This document shows, in pieces, positions 16,903 through 25,530 of a stretch of 64,000 bases of DNA. Positions within the stretch are counted from its first letter, which is position 1. Each line of letters starts with the position of its first letter. Origin of the DNA: DASRFA01 sp035651755 (GTDB lineage Bacteria > Desulfobacterota > Binatia > UBA12015). Under the pieces are notes generated by a model, which saw only the letters and a list, made by a program, of their open reading frames with translations, searched no databases and was not told where the DNA came from. The position numbers and the translations under genes are program-made. Location of the stretch: contig DASRFA010000017.1 of the NCBI GenBank assembly GCA_035651755.1, forward strand, positions 62,001 to 126,000, read 5' to 3'.

Positions 16903-18516
16903 GTGAAAAACTCTGCATTGACCATCGCCATTGGACGACGAACACGGCGCCGCGCGCTCGCGCGCGGCCATGCGCCTGCGGGCCGGTCCTGGCGCGCGTG
17001 CTCCGCGCTCGCCGCGCTCGCGCTCGGCTCGCTGCTCTGCGACCGCGCCCGCGGCCAGACGCCGTCCGCCGCCGGCTCCGCCGCGAGCGGGCCCGCTACG
17101 GCGTCGCCCCCGCCCCTACCCTACCCGATCGCGCCGCTCACGGTGAACGGGCCATGGGACTCGACGATCCGGCTCGAGGTCTACGAGCGCCTGCGCGGCG
17201 AGTTCGTCGACTGGTTCGCGACGCCGAACCCCGGGCCGACCTCGCGCTTCCGCTACAACTTCATCGGCAACAAGCTGCAGCTCGGCATCCGCTTCAAGAG
17301 GGACCCGTGGGAGGCGTTCGCGCAGTTCCAGGACACCTCGCTCGGCGACGTGCCGTCGAATGCGGTGGGCGTCGGGTCGACCTACTTCGCGAACACGCAC
17401 TCGGCGACCCAGAACGGAGCGTTCCTCCGCCAGGGCTGGATCGCGAGCAAGCGGCTCTTCGCGGACGGGCTCTTCCTGAAGGGCGGACGGCAGCTCTACA
17501 GCGACGCGCTCGAGGCGCCCGTCAAGAACAAGGACCTGCGCTGGATCCAGGTGAACCGCTTCTCGCAGCGGCTGATAGGCCCGTTCGACTACACGCACGT
17601 CGGGCGGAGCTTCGACGGCGGCCAGATCGGCTACGACTCCGCCAAGATCAACGTGACCGGGTTCGGCTTCGTCCCGACCTACGGCGGCTACGAGGTCGAC
17701 GCCAACCGCGAGCTCGACATCGACCTCGCCGGCGTCGCGCTCAGCCTGCCGGACTCGCCGGAGCTCGGGGAGACCTTCGGTCGCCTCTTCTGGCTCTACT
17801 ACGACGACTTTCGCGACGTCCTGTCGGTCGACAACCGCCCGCTCCCGGCGCGCCAGGCGACGCAGGGCAAGTCGATCGCGATCCACACGCTCGGTGCGAA
17901 CGTCGCGCACCTCTTCGAGGACGTTGGCCCCGGTTTCGTGGACGGCGTCGCGTACGGCTACGGCCAATTCGGCGACTACCAGACCCTCGACCACACCGCG
18001 TGGGCCTACGGCTTCGAAGCCGGCTACCGCTGGAAGGAAGGCCCCGCGAGGCCGTGGCTGCGGATCGGCATCGACAGCGCCTCGGGAGACCCCGACCCGA
18101 ACGACGACGAGCACCAGACGTTCTTCCAGATGCTTCCGACCGCCTGGCTGTACGCGCAGTTCCCGTTCTACAACATGATGAACAACCAGGACGTCTTCAT
18201 GCAGGCGATCCTGGAGCCGCATCGCCAGGTGTCGCTCCGTCTCGACTTCCACTGGCTGCGCGTCAACTCGAGCCGGGACCTCGCGTACTTCGGCGGCGGC
18301 GCGACCAAGAACGACTTCTTCGGCTTCGGCGGCGTGCCGGCGAACGGCCGCTACGAGCTCGCCTACCTCCTGCACGGCATGCTGACCGTGCAGCCGACCG
18401 CCTTCTTCACGGTGAACGCCTTCTACGGCCACGCCTTCGGGCAAGGCGTGATCAACGCGAACTTCACCGGCCGGCAGGGGAACTACGGGTTCCTCGAAGG
18501 CATCGTCGCGTTCTGA
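16903..18516 (+). CDS. Alginate-export-family outer-membrane porin
   Basis: The product has 537 residues. The GTG start follows GGGAGG at 9-10 nt. A basic N-terminus and hydrophobic segment ending near LCDRARGQ form an export signal. The body is made of alternating beta-strand-like segments with aromatic girdles, for example RLRGEFVDWFATPN, GLFLKGGRQLYSDAL and SVDNRPLPAR, and ends in Phe (GIVAF), the outer-membrane barrel signature. It fits the AlgE/alginate_exp family. Because it lies 72 nt after nrtD on the same strand, I infer a nitrate/nitrite outer-membrane channel rather than alginate export. A 13-bp tandem duplication (GGCTAGTGGCGGC twice, 16863-16888) precedes it. Confidence 0.8.
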   Translation: MKNSALTIAIGRRTRRRALARGHAPAGRSWRACSALAALALGSLLCDRARGQTPSAAGSAASGPATASPPPLPYPIAPLTVNGPWDSTIRLEVYERLRGEFVDWFATPNPGPTSRFRYNFIGNKLQLGIRFKRDPWEAFAQFQDTSLGDVPSNAVGVGSTYFANTHSATQNGAFLRQGWIASKRLFADGLFLKGGRQLYSDALEAPVKNKDLRWIQVNRFSQRLIGPFDYTHVGRSFDGGQIGYDSAKINVTGFGFVPTYGGYEVDANRELDIDLAGVALSLPDSPELGETFGRLFWLYYDDFRDVLSVDNRPLPARQATQGKSIAIHTLGANVAHLFEDVGPGFVDGVAYGYGQFGDYQTLDHTAWAYGFEAGYRWKEGPARPWLRIGIDSASGDPDPNDDEHQTFFQMLPTAWLYAQFPFYNMMNNQDVFMQAILEPHRQVSLRLDFHWLRVNSSRDLAYFGGGATKNDFFGFGGVPANGRYELAYLLHGMLTVQPTAFFTVNAFYGHAFGQGVINANFTGRQGNYGFLEGIVAF

Positions 18517-18548
18517 CGCGGGCGCGTCGCCGCTCGGCCTTGTGCTGC

Positions 18549-18582
18549 GGCCCCCGAGTCGGGAAAGAAGGGCTCGGGGGCC
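18549..18582 (+). repeat. 10-bp hairpin between porin and glycosidase genes
   Basis: GGCCCCCGAG (18549-18558) pairs with CTCGGGGGCC (18573-18582) around a 14-nt purine-rich loop that holds the likely ribosome-binding site GGGAAAGAAGGG. The stem ends 4 nt before the ATG at 18587. No T-run follows. It could end the nrt transcript or control translation of the glycosidase. Confidence 0.5.
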
Positions 18583-18586
18583 GCCC

Positions 18587-20584
18587 ATGCCGCAGAAAGA
18601 CGATCGCGAGTCCGAGATCGACCGCCTGCTCGGGCAGATGACGCTCGAGGAGAAGGCCGCGCAGATGCACGGCCTCCGGATGCAGACGGTCGACGACCTC
18701 TACTTGACGCCGGACCTCGAGCGGCTCGGCGTGCCCGGCTTCCGGATGGTCGACGGCCCGCGCGGCGTCCGGGCCGGCCGCGCGACCGCGTTCCCCGTCG
18801 GGATGGCGCGCGGCGCGACCTTCGACCCCGAGCTCGAGCTGCGCGTCGGACGCGCGATCGGCCTCGAGACCGCGGCGCGCGGCGGCAACGTGCTGCTCGC
18901 GCCGGTCGTGAACCTGCTGCGCCACCCGCGCTGGGGCCGCGCCCAGGAGACCTACGGCGAGGACACGCACCACCTCGGCGAGATGGGCGCAGCGTTCGTG
19001 CGCGGAGCGCAGGAGCACGTCGTCGCCAGCGTCAAGCACTACGCGGCCAACAGCATCGAGAACAACCGCTTCACGGTGAGCGCGAATCTGGACGAGCGGA
19101 CCCTGCGGGAGGTGTACCTGCCGCACTTCCGGAAGACCGTCGAGGCGGGCGTCGGCTCGGTCATGAGCGCCTACAACCGCGTGAACCGCGAGTGGTGCGC
19201 CGAGAGCCGCCACCTCGTGCGCGAGATCCTGAAGGACGAGTGGGGCTTCGACGGCTTCGTCGAGTCCGACTGGATCTTCGGCGTGCACTCGACCGCGCCC
19301 TCGGCGCTCGCGGGCCTCGACATCGAGATGCCGGCGGCCAACTACTACGGCGAGAAGCTCGTCGCGGCGGTACGCGCGGGCGAGGTGCCCGAAGCGATCG
19401 TCGACGACGCCGTGCGGCGCATCCTCCGCATCAAGCTCCGCTTCGGGCTCTTCGAGCGCCGCCCCGCACCCGATCCGTCCGTCGTGGCGTGTCCCGCGCA
19501 TACCGCGCTCGCGCGCGAGGTCGCGCGCGCGGCGATCGTGCTCCTGTCCAACCGGGATCGCGCGCTCCCGCTCGACCGCTCGGCGCTGCGGTCGATCGCC
19601 GTCGTCGGCGCGCTCGCCGACCAGGCGAACCTCGGCGATCGCGGCAGCAGCTTCGTCTCGCCGCCGTACGCGGTGACGCCCCTCGCCGGGATCGCCGCCG
19701 CGGCCGGCGGCGCGATCGAGGTCGCCCACGTCGCGACCGACGCTCCGTCCGCCGGCGACCTCGCGCGGATCGCGCGCGCCGATGCGGCGGTCGTCGTCGT
19801 CGGCCTCACCTCGGAGGACGAGGGCGAGGGGCAGATCACGGTCGGCGACCGCGCACGCCTCGAGCTCCGCGACGCGCAGCGCGATCTCGTGCTCGCGGTC
19901 GCGCGCGCGAACCCGCGGACGATCGTCGTCCTCGAGGGCGGAAGCGCGATCGCGATGGAGGAGTGGGTCGACGCTCCCGCCGCCGTGCTGATGGCGTGGT
20001 ACCCGGGCATGGAGGGCGGGCACGCGATCGCCGACGTGCTCTTCGGCGACGCGTCGCCGTCGGGAAAGCTGCCGATCACGTTCGCGCGCTCGGAGGATCA
20101 GCTCCCGCCCTTCGCGAGCGACCGCGACGAGGTCGACTACGGCTGGTTCCACGGCTACCGCCTCCTCGACCGCGACGGCGCCGAGCCGCGCTTCGCCTTC
20201 GGGTTCGGGCTCTCGTATGCGACGTTCGCGCTCTCGTCCTTGCGGCTCGACTCGGACGCGGTCTCGGCGGACGGGCAGCTCGTCGCGCACGTCGAGGTCT
20301 CCAACATCGGAGGCGTGGCGGGCGCGGAGGTCGTGCAGCTCTACGTCGGCTGCACGCGCTCGCGCGTCGAGCGAGCGGTGCGCGAGCTGCGTGCGTTCGC
20401 GCGCGTGGAGCTGCGGCCGGGCGAGCGGCGGTCGGTGACGCTCACCGTGCCGGCGGCCGACCTCGCGTTCTGGGACGACGCGGCCAAGCGGTGGGTCGTG
20501 GAGGAGACGTCGTACGCGGCGTGGGTCGGAACGTCGTCGCGCGACCTGCCGCTCCGCGCCGACTTCGCGATCCGTTCGCGCTAG
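18587..20584 (+). CDS. Glycoside hydrolase family 3 beta-glucosidase
   Basis: The product has 665 residues. The N-terminal GH3 barrel has RQLLGQMTLEEK-like IDRLLGQMTLEEKAAQMHG, the VKHYAANSIENNR block and the nucleophile Asp D228 in GFVESDWIFGVH. A GH3 C-terminal alpha/beta sandwich contains GDRGSSFVSPPYAVTP and AWYPGMEGGHAIADVLFG, followed by a fibronectin-III-like domain (EVVQLYVG, LRAFARVELRPGE). There is no signal peptide, so it is probably cytoplasmic. The specificity (glucosidase, xylosidase or N-acetylglucosaminidase) cannot be set from sequence alone. ATG 18587 gives the family's usual N-terminus. Confidence 0.88.
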   Translation: MPQKDDRESEIDRLLGQMTLEEKAAQMHGLRMQTVDDLYLTPDLERLGVPGFRMVDGPRGVRAGRATAFPVGMARGATFDPELELRVGRAIGLETAARGGNVLLAPVVNLLRHPRWGRAQETYGEDTHHLGEMGAAFVRGAQEHVVASVKHYAANSIENNRFTVSANLDERTLREVYLPHFRKTVEAGVGSVMSAYNRVNREWCAESRHLVREILKDEWGFDGFVESDWIFGVHSTAPSALAGLDIEMPAANYYGEKLVAAVRAGEVPEAIVDDAVRRILRIKLRFGLFERRPAPDPSVVACPAHTALAREVARAAIVLLSNRDRALPLDRSALRSIAVVGALADQANLGDRGSSFVSPPYAVTPLAGIAAAAGGAIEVAHVATDAPSAGDLARIARADAAVVVVGLTSEDEGEGQITVGDRARLELRDAQRDLVLAVARANPRTIVVLEGGSAIAMEEWVDAPAAVLMAWYPGMEGGHAIADVLFGDASPSGKLPITFARSEDQLPPFASDRDEVDYGWFHGYRLLDRDGAEPRFAFGFGLSYATFALSSLRLDSDAVSADGQLVAHVEVSNIGGVAGAEVVQLYVGCTRSRVERAVRELRAFARVELRPGERRSVTLTVPAADLAFWDDAAKRWVVEETSYAAWVGTSSRDLPLRADFAIRSR

Positions 20585-20594
20585 CGCACGCGGC

Positions 20595-21215
20595 TCAGCC
20601 CGCGGTCGCCTTCGCGCTCGGTCGCTCGGAGACGCCCGCGAACCACGCGCGGAGGTTCTTCAGGCTCTCGTCGAAGGGCTGGCCGACGGTGCGGCCGAAG
20701 TCGAGCGCCGCGAACAGGATGATGTCGGCGAGCGTGAAGCGGTCGCCCGCGAGGAAGCGCCGGCCGGCGAGGAGCCCGTCGAGCCACGCGAGCTTGTCGC
20801 GCACGATCGCCTTCAAGCCGTCGGCGGCCTCGGGGAGGACGCGCATCCGGCTCTGGAAGAGGCCGATGCCCTCGGCGTAGCGGAAGCCGTTGTAGAGGTG
20901 CTCGGTGATGTTCATCTCGACCCGCCGCTGCCACATGCGAGTCTCCGCGCGCTCCTCGGGGTTCGAGCCGATGAGCGGCGGCTTCGGGTGCTTCTCCTCG
21001 AGGTACTCGCAGATCGCGACGGTCTCGCCGAGCACGCGCCCGTCGTCGAGCTCGAGCGCGGGGAGCTGTCCCGCCGGGTTCCGGTCGGTGTAGGGCGCTC
21101 GCCGGTTCTCGCCGCCGAGGAGGTCGACCTCGACGCGCGGCAGGTCGATGCCCTTTTCGAGGAGGAACATGTTGACGGTGCGCGGATTCGGTCCGATCGA
21201 CGTGTAGAGCTTCAT
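20595..21215 (-). CDS. Glutathione S-transferase
   Basis: The product has 206 residues. The thioredoxin-like N-domain begins MKLYTSIGPNPRTVNMFLLE and includes NPAGQLPALELDDG and the ET pair (GETVAICEYLEE) of glutathione binding. The C-domain has FLAGDRFTLADIILFAALDF, the N-capping/hydrophobic staple motif of GSTs. Catalysis could use Ser10/Tyr-like residues near the N-terminus. It is convergent with the GH3 gene, 10 bp apart. A role in detoxification is inferred. Confidence 0.9.
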   Translation of the reverse strand: MKLYTSIGPNPRTVNMFLLEKGIDLPRVEVDLLGGENRRAPYTDRNPAGQLPALELDDGRVLGETVAICEYLEEKHPKPPLIGSNPEERAETRMWQRRVEMNITEHLYNGFRYAEGIGLFQSRMRVLPEAADGLKAIVRDKLAWLDGLLAGRRFLAGDRFTLADIILFAALDFGRTVGQPFDESLKNLRAWFAGVSERPSAKATAG

Positions 21216-21293
21216 TTCAATCCCTCCGCATCGCTCGCGCGAGCCGGCGACACTCTCCGCCCGCGCGCGAGTCGTGTCCAGCGGCGCGCCGCG

Positions 21294-22727
21294 CTACGCC
21301 CCGAGCACGTGATGGGCGGCGGCGAGTCCCGCCCACGCGGAGAGATCGACGATGCGAGCCGGCGACTCGATCGTCGAGCCCGCGAGGAGGAGCCCGTCGA
21401 TCCCGGCCACCGTCAAGCCATGGCGGCGGACGGGCGCCCATGCCCAGCTCATCGACTGCGGCGCCTCGACCCAGACGTAGGACGACCACTCGAGGCAGTC
21501 GTCGAGGTCGGCGTAGAAGCGACGGAGATACGCGATCGCCTCGTCGACGCGCGCGCGGGCCGCGCTCCAGCTCTCGCTCGCCGGCGGCGCTCCGGGCGCG
21601 GCGAAGCGCGCGATGACGAGCTCGAGGAGATGCCGCCCGGGCGGCGCGGCGCGCCGGCTCGAGAGCGACGTGATCTGGAAGCCGCCGTGGTAGTCGCGGT
21701 CGGGTCCGCGGAGGAGCCGGTTCCAGCCCGCGTGCGCGTCCGGCTCGGCCGTCGCGCGCACGGTGGGGAGCCGCACCAGGCCGGCCCGCCAGCCGATCAG
21801 GTCCGCGCGGTGATCGCGGAGCGCCTCCGCGGTCGCGGCGAGCTCGTCCGGCACGAGATCGCGTGGCAGGACGTCGAGCACCTCCCACGCCGGGTACGTG
21901 CAGATCGCGACCGGCGCCCGCACCTCGCGCACCGCGTTCGAGCGATCGATCGCGACCGCGCCTCGCACGCGGCCGCCCTCGACCAGGATCTCGACCGGCT
22001 TCCACCCGAGCGCGATCTCGCCGCCGCGCGCGCGGAGCGCGCGCGCCCACGGCTCCATGAGCCCCTGCATGCCGCCGACCGCTTCGTCGTCCGGGATGTA
22101 CGGTCCGCCGCCGGGCGACCCGAGGAAGTGCATGAAGCGCCCGAGCGACGCCTCCTCGGGGCGCGGGTGAAAGATCACGGTCGCCATCCGGAGGACGGCG
22201 CGGCGCACGGCGGGGCTCGACGTCGCGCGATCGAGCCAGTCGCCGAGGCGCGTCGGGATCGCGGCGTCGCGCTCGGCGTCGCTCGCGCTCGCGAGCTTCG
22301 CGACGAGCGCGCGCAGCTCCGGGACGTCGCCGCGCGGGCACTCGAACCAGGTCTCGGCGCCGCCGAGGAGCCCGTCGGCTCCCCACGCGGCGCCGTCGAG
22401 CACGACGTCCTCCGGAAAGCGGTGGAGGCGAAGCGGCGCGGCGACCGGTCGGAGCGCGACCTCCACGCCGGCTTCGCGCGCGGCCTCGGCACCGAAGTGC
22501 CACGGGAGCTGGCAGTCGCCGACGTCGTGCGCGTCGCGATGGCCGAAGCCGACCCAGTAGCCGCCGGTCGTGAGCGTGGCGCCGCCGCGGCCGCCGACCT
22601 GGTCGGCGTGCTCGAGCACGACGACGCGACGCCCGTGGCGCGTCAGGATGGCGCCGGCGACCAGGCCCGAGAGGCCCGCGCCGACGATCGCGACGTCGGC
22701 GCGGTCGTGGTCGCCCGTCGTCGCCAT
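21294..22727 (-). CDS. FAD-dependent phytoene-desaturase/amine-oxidase-like oxidoreductase
   Basis: The product has 477 residues from ATG 22727. The dinucleotide-binding motif is VAIVGAGLSGLVAGAILTRHG, followed by VLEHADQVGGRGG. The C-terminus has the second FAD-contact region GLLLAGSTIESPARIVDLSAW. The fold matches NAD(P)/FAD-dependent carotenoid-type desaturases, but no carotenoid genes are adjacent, so the substrate is unknown. An upstream extension is possible, but it is Arg/Ala-rich and not domain-like. Confidence 0.82.
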   Translation of the reverse strand: MATTGDHDRADVAIVGAGLSGLVAGAILTRHGRRVVVLEHADQVGGRGGATLTTGGYWVGFGHRDAHDVGDCQLPWHFGAEAAREAGVEVALRPVAAPLRLHRFPEDVVLDGAAWGADGLLGGAETWFECPRGDVPELRALVAKLASASDAERDAAIPTRLGDWLDRATSSPAVRRAVLRMATVIFHPRPEEASLGRFMHFLGSPGGGPYIPDDEAVGGMQGLMEPWARALRARGGEIALGWKPVEILVEGGRVRGAVAIDRSNAVREVRAPVAICTYPAWEVLDVLPRDLVPDELAATAEALRDHRADLIGWRAGLVRLPTVRATAEPDAHAGWNRLLRGPDRDYHGGFQITSLSSRRAAPPGRHLLELVIARFAAPGAPPASESWSAARARVDEAIAYLRRFYADLDDCLEWSSYVWVEAPQSMSWAWAPVRRHGLTVAGIDGLLLAGSTIESPARIVDLSAWAGLAAAHHVLGA

Positions 22728-22841
22728 CGGCCGAATGCGTAGCGCACCGGCCGGGTGCCGCGAAGCGGAAAGTGGCGCCCGTTCGCGGACCGCGCCGGCT
22801 CCGCGGCTGGCCAACGCTCGGCGGCCGTTCTACGAGGCGGC

Positions 22842-23252
22842 ATGACGACCTCCGCCACAGCCCTCCTTGTCTACGCGGCCTGGACCCTCGCGCTCGTCGT
22901 GGCGATCGGCGTCCTGCGCAGCACCCTCACGCTCTCCGGCCGGCGCGCGGCCAACAGCTTTGCGCCCACCGGTGACGACGTCTCGCCGTTCTCGGCCCGC
23001 CTCTGCCGGGCGCACGCGAACTGCTACGAGAGCCTGCCGGCGTTCGCGGCGATCGTCCTGGTCGCGATCGTGTCCGGACACGCGGCGATCACGGACCCGC
23101 TCGCGCCGTGGGCGGTCGCGGCTCGCATTGGGCAGTCGACGACGCACATCGCCTCGACCAGCGTTCCGGCGGTGATGCTGAGGTTCACCTTCTTCCTGGT
23201 CCAGGTGGTGATCCAGGTGTGGTGGATCGTGCGCTTGTTCGAGCTCGCATGA
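22842..23252 (+). CDS. MAPEG-family membrane protein
   Basis: The product has 136 residues and four hydrophobic helices. The helix 2 region RLCRAHANCYESLPAFAAIV carries the RxxRAHxNxxE motif of MAPEG proteins (microsomal GST/eicosanoid enzymes). Its start lies near the divergent FAD gene, and its stop overlaps the next gene (ATGA). With the GST at 20595 it suggests a glutathione-linked detoxification set, which is inference. Confidence 0.85.
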   Translation: MTTSATALLVYAAWTLALVVAIGVLRSTLTLSGRRAANSFAPTGDDVSPFSARLCRAHANCYESLPAFAAIVLVAIVSGHAAITDPLAPWAVAARIGQSTTHIASTSVPAVMLRFTFFLVQVVIQVWWIVRLFELA

Positions 23253-23689
23253 GCGACGGAGCGCAGGACGCCGGCTCCGACTCGATCGACGCGGCGGCGC
23301 TAGACCGTCAGGAAGCGCTCTTCGCGCGCGCCTTCGCGGAGCGCGACCTCGCGTTGGTACGGCCGCTCTACGATCCCGACGTCGTGTATGTCAGCCCAAC
23401 CGTCCGGCTCTTCGACTGGCCGGATCGCATCGTCGGCGTTGACGGCGCGCTCGAGTTCATCGCGCTCACGATCCGGAAAGCGGAGTCGATCGGGTACGAT
23501 GCCGTCGAGCGCGCTCTGCTCGACGGCGGCCGGAGCGCATTCGTACGCATCCACTTCGACTGGACGCGCGGGGAGCGACGGCTGCGGTCGAACTACGTCG
23601 TGCTGTATCGCTACCGGGCGCGACTCATCGCGCAGCAGGAGCTGTACTACGACCCGAGCGGAAAGCTGGAGGAGCTCCAGGGGCGCTGA
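23249..23689 (+). CDS. NTF2-like/SnoaL-like domain protein
   Basis: The product has 146 residues. It has a cone-shaped NTF2-like pattern: ALDRQEALFARAFAERDLALVRPLYDPDVVYVSP at the start, central GVDGALEFIALT, and C-terminal strands RSNYVVLYRYRARLIAQQELYYD. The enzyme role is unknown; this fold hosts isomerases, dehydratases and binding proteins. It is translationally coupled to the MAPEG gene by ATGA overlap. Confidence 0.7.
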   Translation: MSDGAQDAGSDSIDAAALDRQEALFARAFAERDLALVRPLYDPDVVYVSPTVRLFDWPDRIVGVDGALEFIALTIRKAESIGYDAVERALLDGGRSAFVRIHFDWTRGERRLRSNYVVLYRYRARLIAQQELYYDPSGKLEELQGR

Positions 23690-23738
23690 CGGACGACGGC
23701 CGAACGACGGCCGATGCGCCGCCGGCGCGATCCTCTCC

Positions 23739-24137
23739 TCAGATCCAGTTTTCGCATCGCAGTCCCGACACTCGACCGAAGTGCTTCGCGTTGTTGGTGA
23801 CCAAAACGACCTTCAGTGCGACTGCGTGCGCAGCGATCATCGCGTCGAATCCGCCGATGGGTGTTCCCCGCGCGGTGAGGTCCGCGGCAAGACGACCGAA
23901 CTGTCCGGCGGCATCGGCGTCGAACGGGAGCGGCGCAACGCTGTCGATGAAGGCGTCGATCAGCCGGTGGAGCTTCTTGGAGCGCCGCCTGTCTGCGCCG
24001 AAGCGGAGTTCGGCCAGGGTGATCGCGCTGATGCAGAGCTCGGAAGGGCGATGCTCGAGGATGCCAGAGGCAACGTTGCCACGCCCGCGCAAGGCGTAGC
24101 TCACGCTGTCCGTATCGAGCATGTACTTCCAGTTCAC
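23739..24137 (-). CDS. vapC: VapC toxin (PIN-domain ribonuclease)
   Basis: The product has 132 residues from GTG 24137, which overlaps the antitoxin stop. PIN acidic residues appear in MLDTDSVSYAL (D8 and neighbours), ITLAELRFGA (Glu), GFDAMIAAHA (Asp) and LVTNNAKHFGRVSGL. The length and order are standard for VapC. It cleaves RNA when free of VapB. The module is compact and next to an attC-like palindrome and a decayed gene, which suggests it may be an acquired unit. Confidence 0.9.
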   Translation of the reverse strand: MNWKYMLDTDSVSYALRGRGNVASGILEHRPSELCISAITLAELRFGADRRRSKKLHRLIDAFIDSVAPLPFDADAAGQFGRLAADLTARGTPIGGFDAMIAAHAVALKVVLVTNNAKHFGRVSGLRCENWI

Positions 24138-24373
24138 ACGAAGGGGTCCTCGAGATCCGGCAGGCGCGTGGCGGTCGGTCGCTCGATCTCGTCGGGCCAC
24201 GCCCCGAGGCAACGCTGGAAGGCGGCGGGCCACTCGTCGACCGGCTCGAGGATGACGCGGCGCCCGTCACGATGCACGACGACTTCGGTCTGGTCCTCCG
24301 GGAACCTGCAGGACCGGGGCAACCGGACGGCCTGACTGCCGCCGTTCTGGAACAGCTTGGCTCGCGCCCTCAT
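24134..24373 (-). CDS. vapB: VapB antitoxin (AbrB/MazE-type)
   Basis: The product has 79 residues. The swapped-hairpin DNA-binding motif reads AKLFQNGGSQAVRLPRSCRF, then EVVVHRDGRRVILEP, as in VapB antitoxins. The acidic/hydrophobic C-terminal tail would wrap VapC. ATG 24373 is followed upstream by a locally AT-rich stretch (ACATGTATATACC, 24377-24389) that probably holds the promoter and autoregulatory operator. Confidence 0.9.
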   Translation of the reverse strand: MRARAKLFQNGGSQAVRLPRSCRFPEDQTEVVVHRDGRRVILEPVDEWPAAFQRCLGAWPDEIERPTATRLPDLEDPFV

Positions 24374-24628
24374 GGCACATGTATATACCGCCGTCTAGAC
24401 ACACACAAACCCGCGTCCGCTGTCTGCCCAACGTCCGACTGCTGAGCGCCCCGGAGATCAACGAGCCGTGGCTCAATCCCGTCCGACTCCACCAGCGGTT
24501 CGTTGGGCAGGAACCACTCATCTTCGGACCAAGGGGACGAGTTGAAGCCAAGCGAAGAGGCTGGCGCCCGCGTACGACGGCGCTGAAGCCGGCGCCAGCG
24601 CCGGCGGCTGCAAGCGCGGGTTAGACCG
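24374..24628. promoter_or_regulatory. vapBC upstream region (255 bp)
   Basis: There is no credible gene here; short frames on both strands lack domain signals. The 24374-24420 part is the least GC-rich stretch nearby and probably carries the leftward vapBC promoter. The 24426-24508 part forms the attC-like palindrome listed separately. The remainder up to 24628 shows only GC-rich repeats such as GCCGGCGCCAGCGCCGGCGG. Confidence 0.4.
24426..24508. repeat. attC-like imperfect palindrome (integron cassette recombination-site candidate)
   Basis: GCCCAAC at 24426-24432 fits the R'' consensus RYYYAAC, and GTTGGGC at 24502-24508 fits R' GTTRRRY. The arms extend to a perfect 10-bp inverted repeat (CTGCCCAACG/CGTTGGGCAG). 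A 5-nt unpaired spacer is followed by an inner partial pairing, CTG-C-TG against CA-C-CAG, as expected for L boxes. The 83-bp span is within the known attC range. One 10-bp inverted repeat of this kind can occur by chance in 64 kb, and no integrase is in view. Confidence 0.35.
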
Positions 24629-25264
24629 CTACTTCCCATGCGTGACCCGGAGGATACGTCCATCCGATTTGGAGATTTCAACCAGAGCCACGCCTCCGAT
24701 GGTGCGACCGGAGGACCTCGGCGGCGCTCGCCTCGACCGACGGCGGCTCGCACGACGGCGTCACCTCGAAGCCGCTCGCTCGGAAGAACTTGAATCCAGC
24801 GCTGCCGTCGACTTCGATGCGGAAGCGGAACTCGTGCACGAAGCGGTGGTGCCGGCGGCACAGGCTCAGTAGGTTCGAGAGCTCCACGGCCGCGTCGCAG
24901 GCCAGGCGCTCGAAGGTCGCGCGCGGCAGCGCCGTGCCGTCGTCGAGCGTGCCGCCGCCGTCCGATGTCAGATCGCCGAGTGACTCGGCCTCGACGTGGA
25001 CGACCACCTCGACCGGCGCCGCCGCGTCGGCATCCGCCGCCGCCGCCGCGGCGCCAGCGAGGAAGCTTCGGCGACCGCGACCAGCGCGTCGGCTCGCTGA
25101 AGGCCGGCCGGATGGTCCCGAGGCTCGGGCGCGCTGCGCGCATGCCCTGGCGAAGTTTCCGCGGAAGACTCGACCTGCGCGGAGAGCTCGGCGATCTCGT
25201 CGCCGAGGCGCTCCATCTCGGGAATCGACAGCGTCAATCGCTTCTCCATGAAGCTCCGTACCAT
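24629..25264 (-). pseudogene. Decayed DUF222/HNH endonuclease gene
   Basis: Three fragments of a DUF222-HNH protein lie in order but out of frame. The N-terminus from ATG 25264 reads MVRSFMEKRLTLSIPEMERL and on to GDEIAELSAQ. Next comes LQRADALVAVAEASS, after loss of most of the DUF222 domain. A frame change near 25060 gives VEVVVHVEAESLG, DGTALPRATFERLACDA, then directly LSNLLSLCRRHHRFVHE. About 65 residues normally between CDA and LSNL, including the first HNH histidines, are missing. A last piece, VALVEISKSDGRILRVTHGK, ends at TAG 24629 in the first frame and may be unrelated. The gene cannot be functional. Such HNH genes are often mobile and repeated in this kind of genome. Confidence 0.8.
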
Positions 25265-25530
25265 GCGTATTTTCGACGCCTCTGGATGGGCTGCGATGAG
25301 CGATCGCGGGCACGGAGAGCGCGCAGCGTCGGCCGCTGCTCGATCGCGGCATGGCGCGCCGGTGGCGGCGCGAGGAGGCCACGCCTGCAGAGCACCCCGC
25401 GAGCTCGCCGATCGGCCTCCCGAAGCTTGTCAAGGCCAGAGTACTTCATCCGGTGCATTTTCTTCCGCCGCGGACAGAGGAAGCTCGAGGCTTCGCGAAA
25501 CCGCGCCGAAGCCACATTGCGAGCGGGCGC
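25265..25530. other. 266-bp region without supported gene
   Basis: I see no domain-bearing frame here. It contains the upstream region of the HNH remnant and of the 2OG oxygenase. A reading frame open from 25351 joins the oxygenase frame, but its residues are not conserved-looking, and it is probably non-coding or a remnant. Confidence 0.4.
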
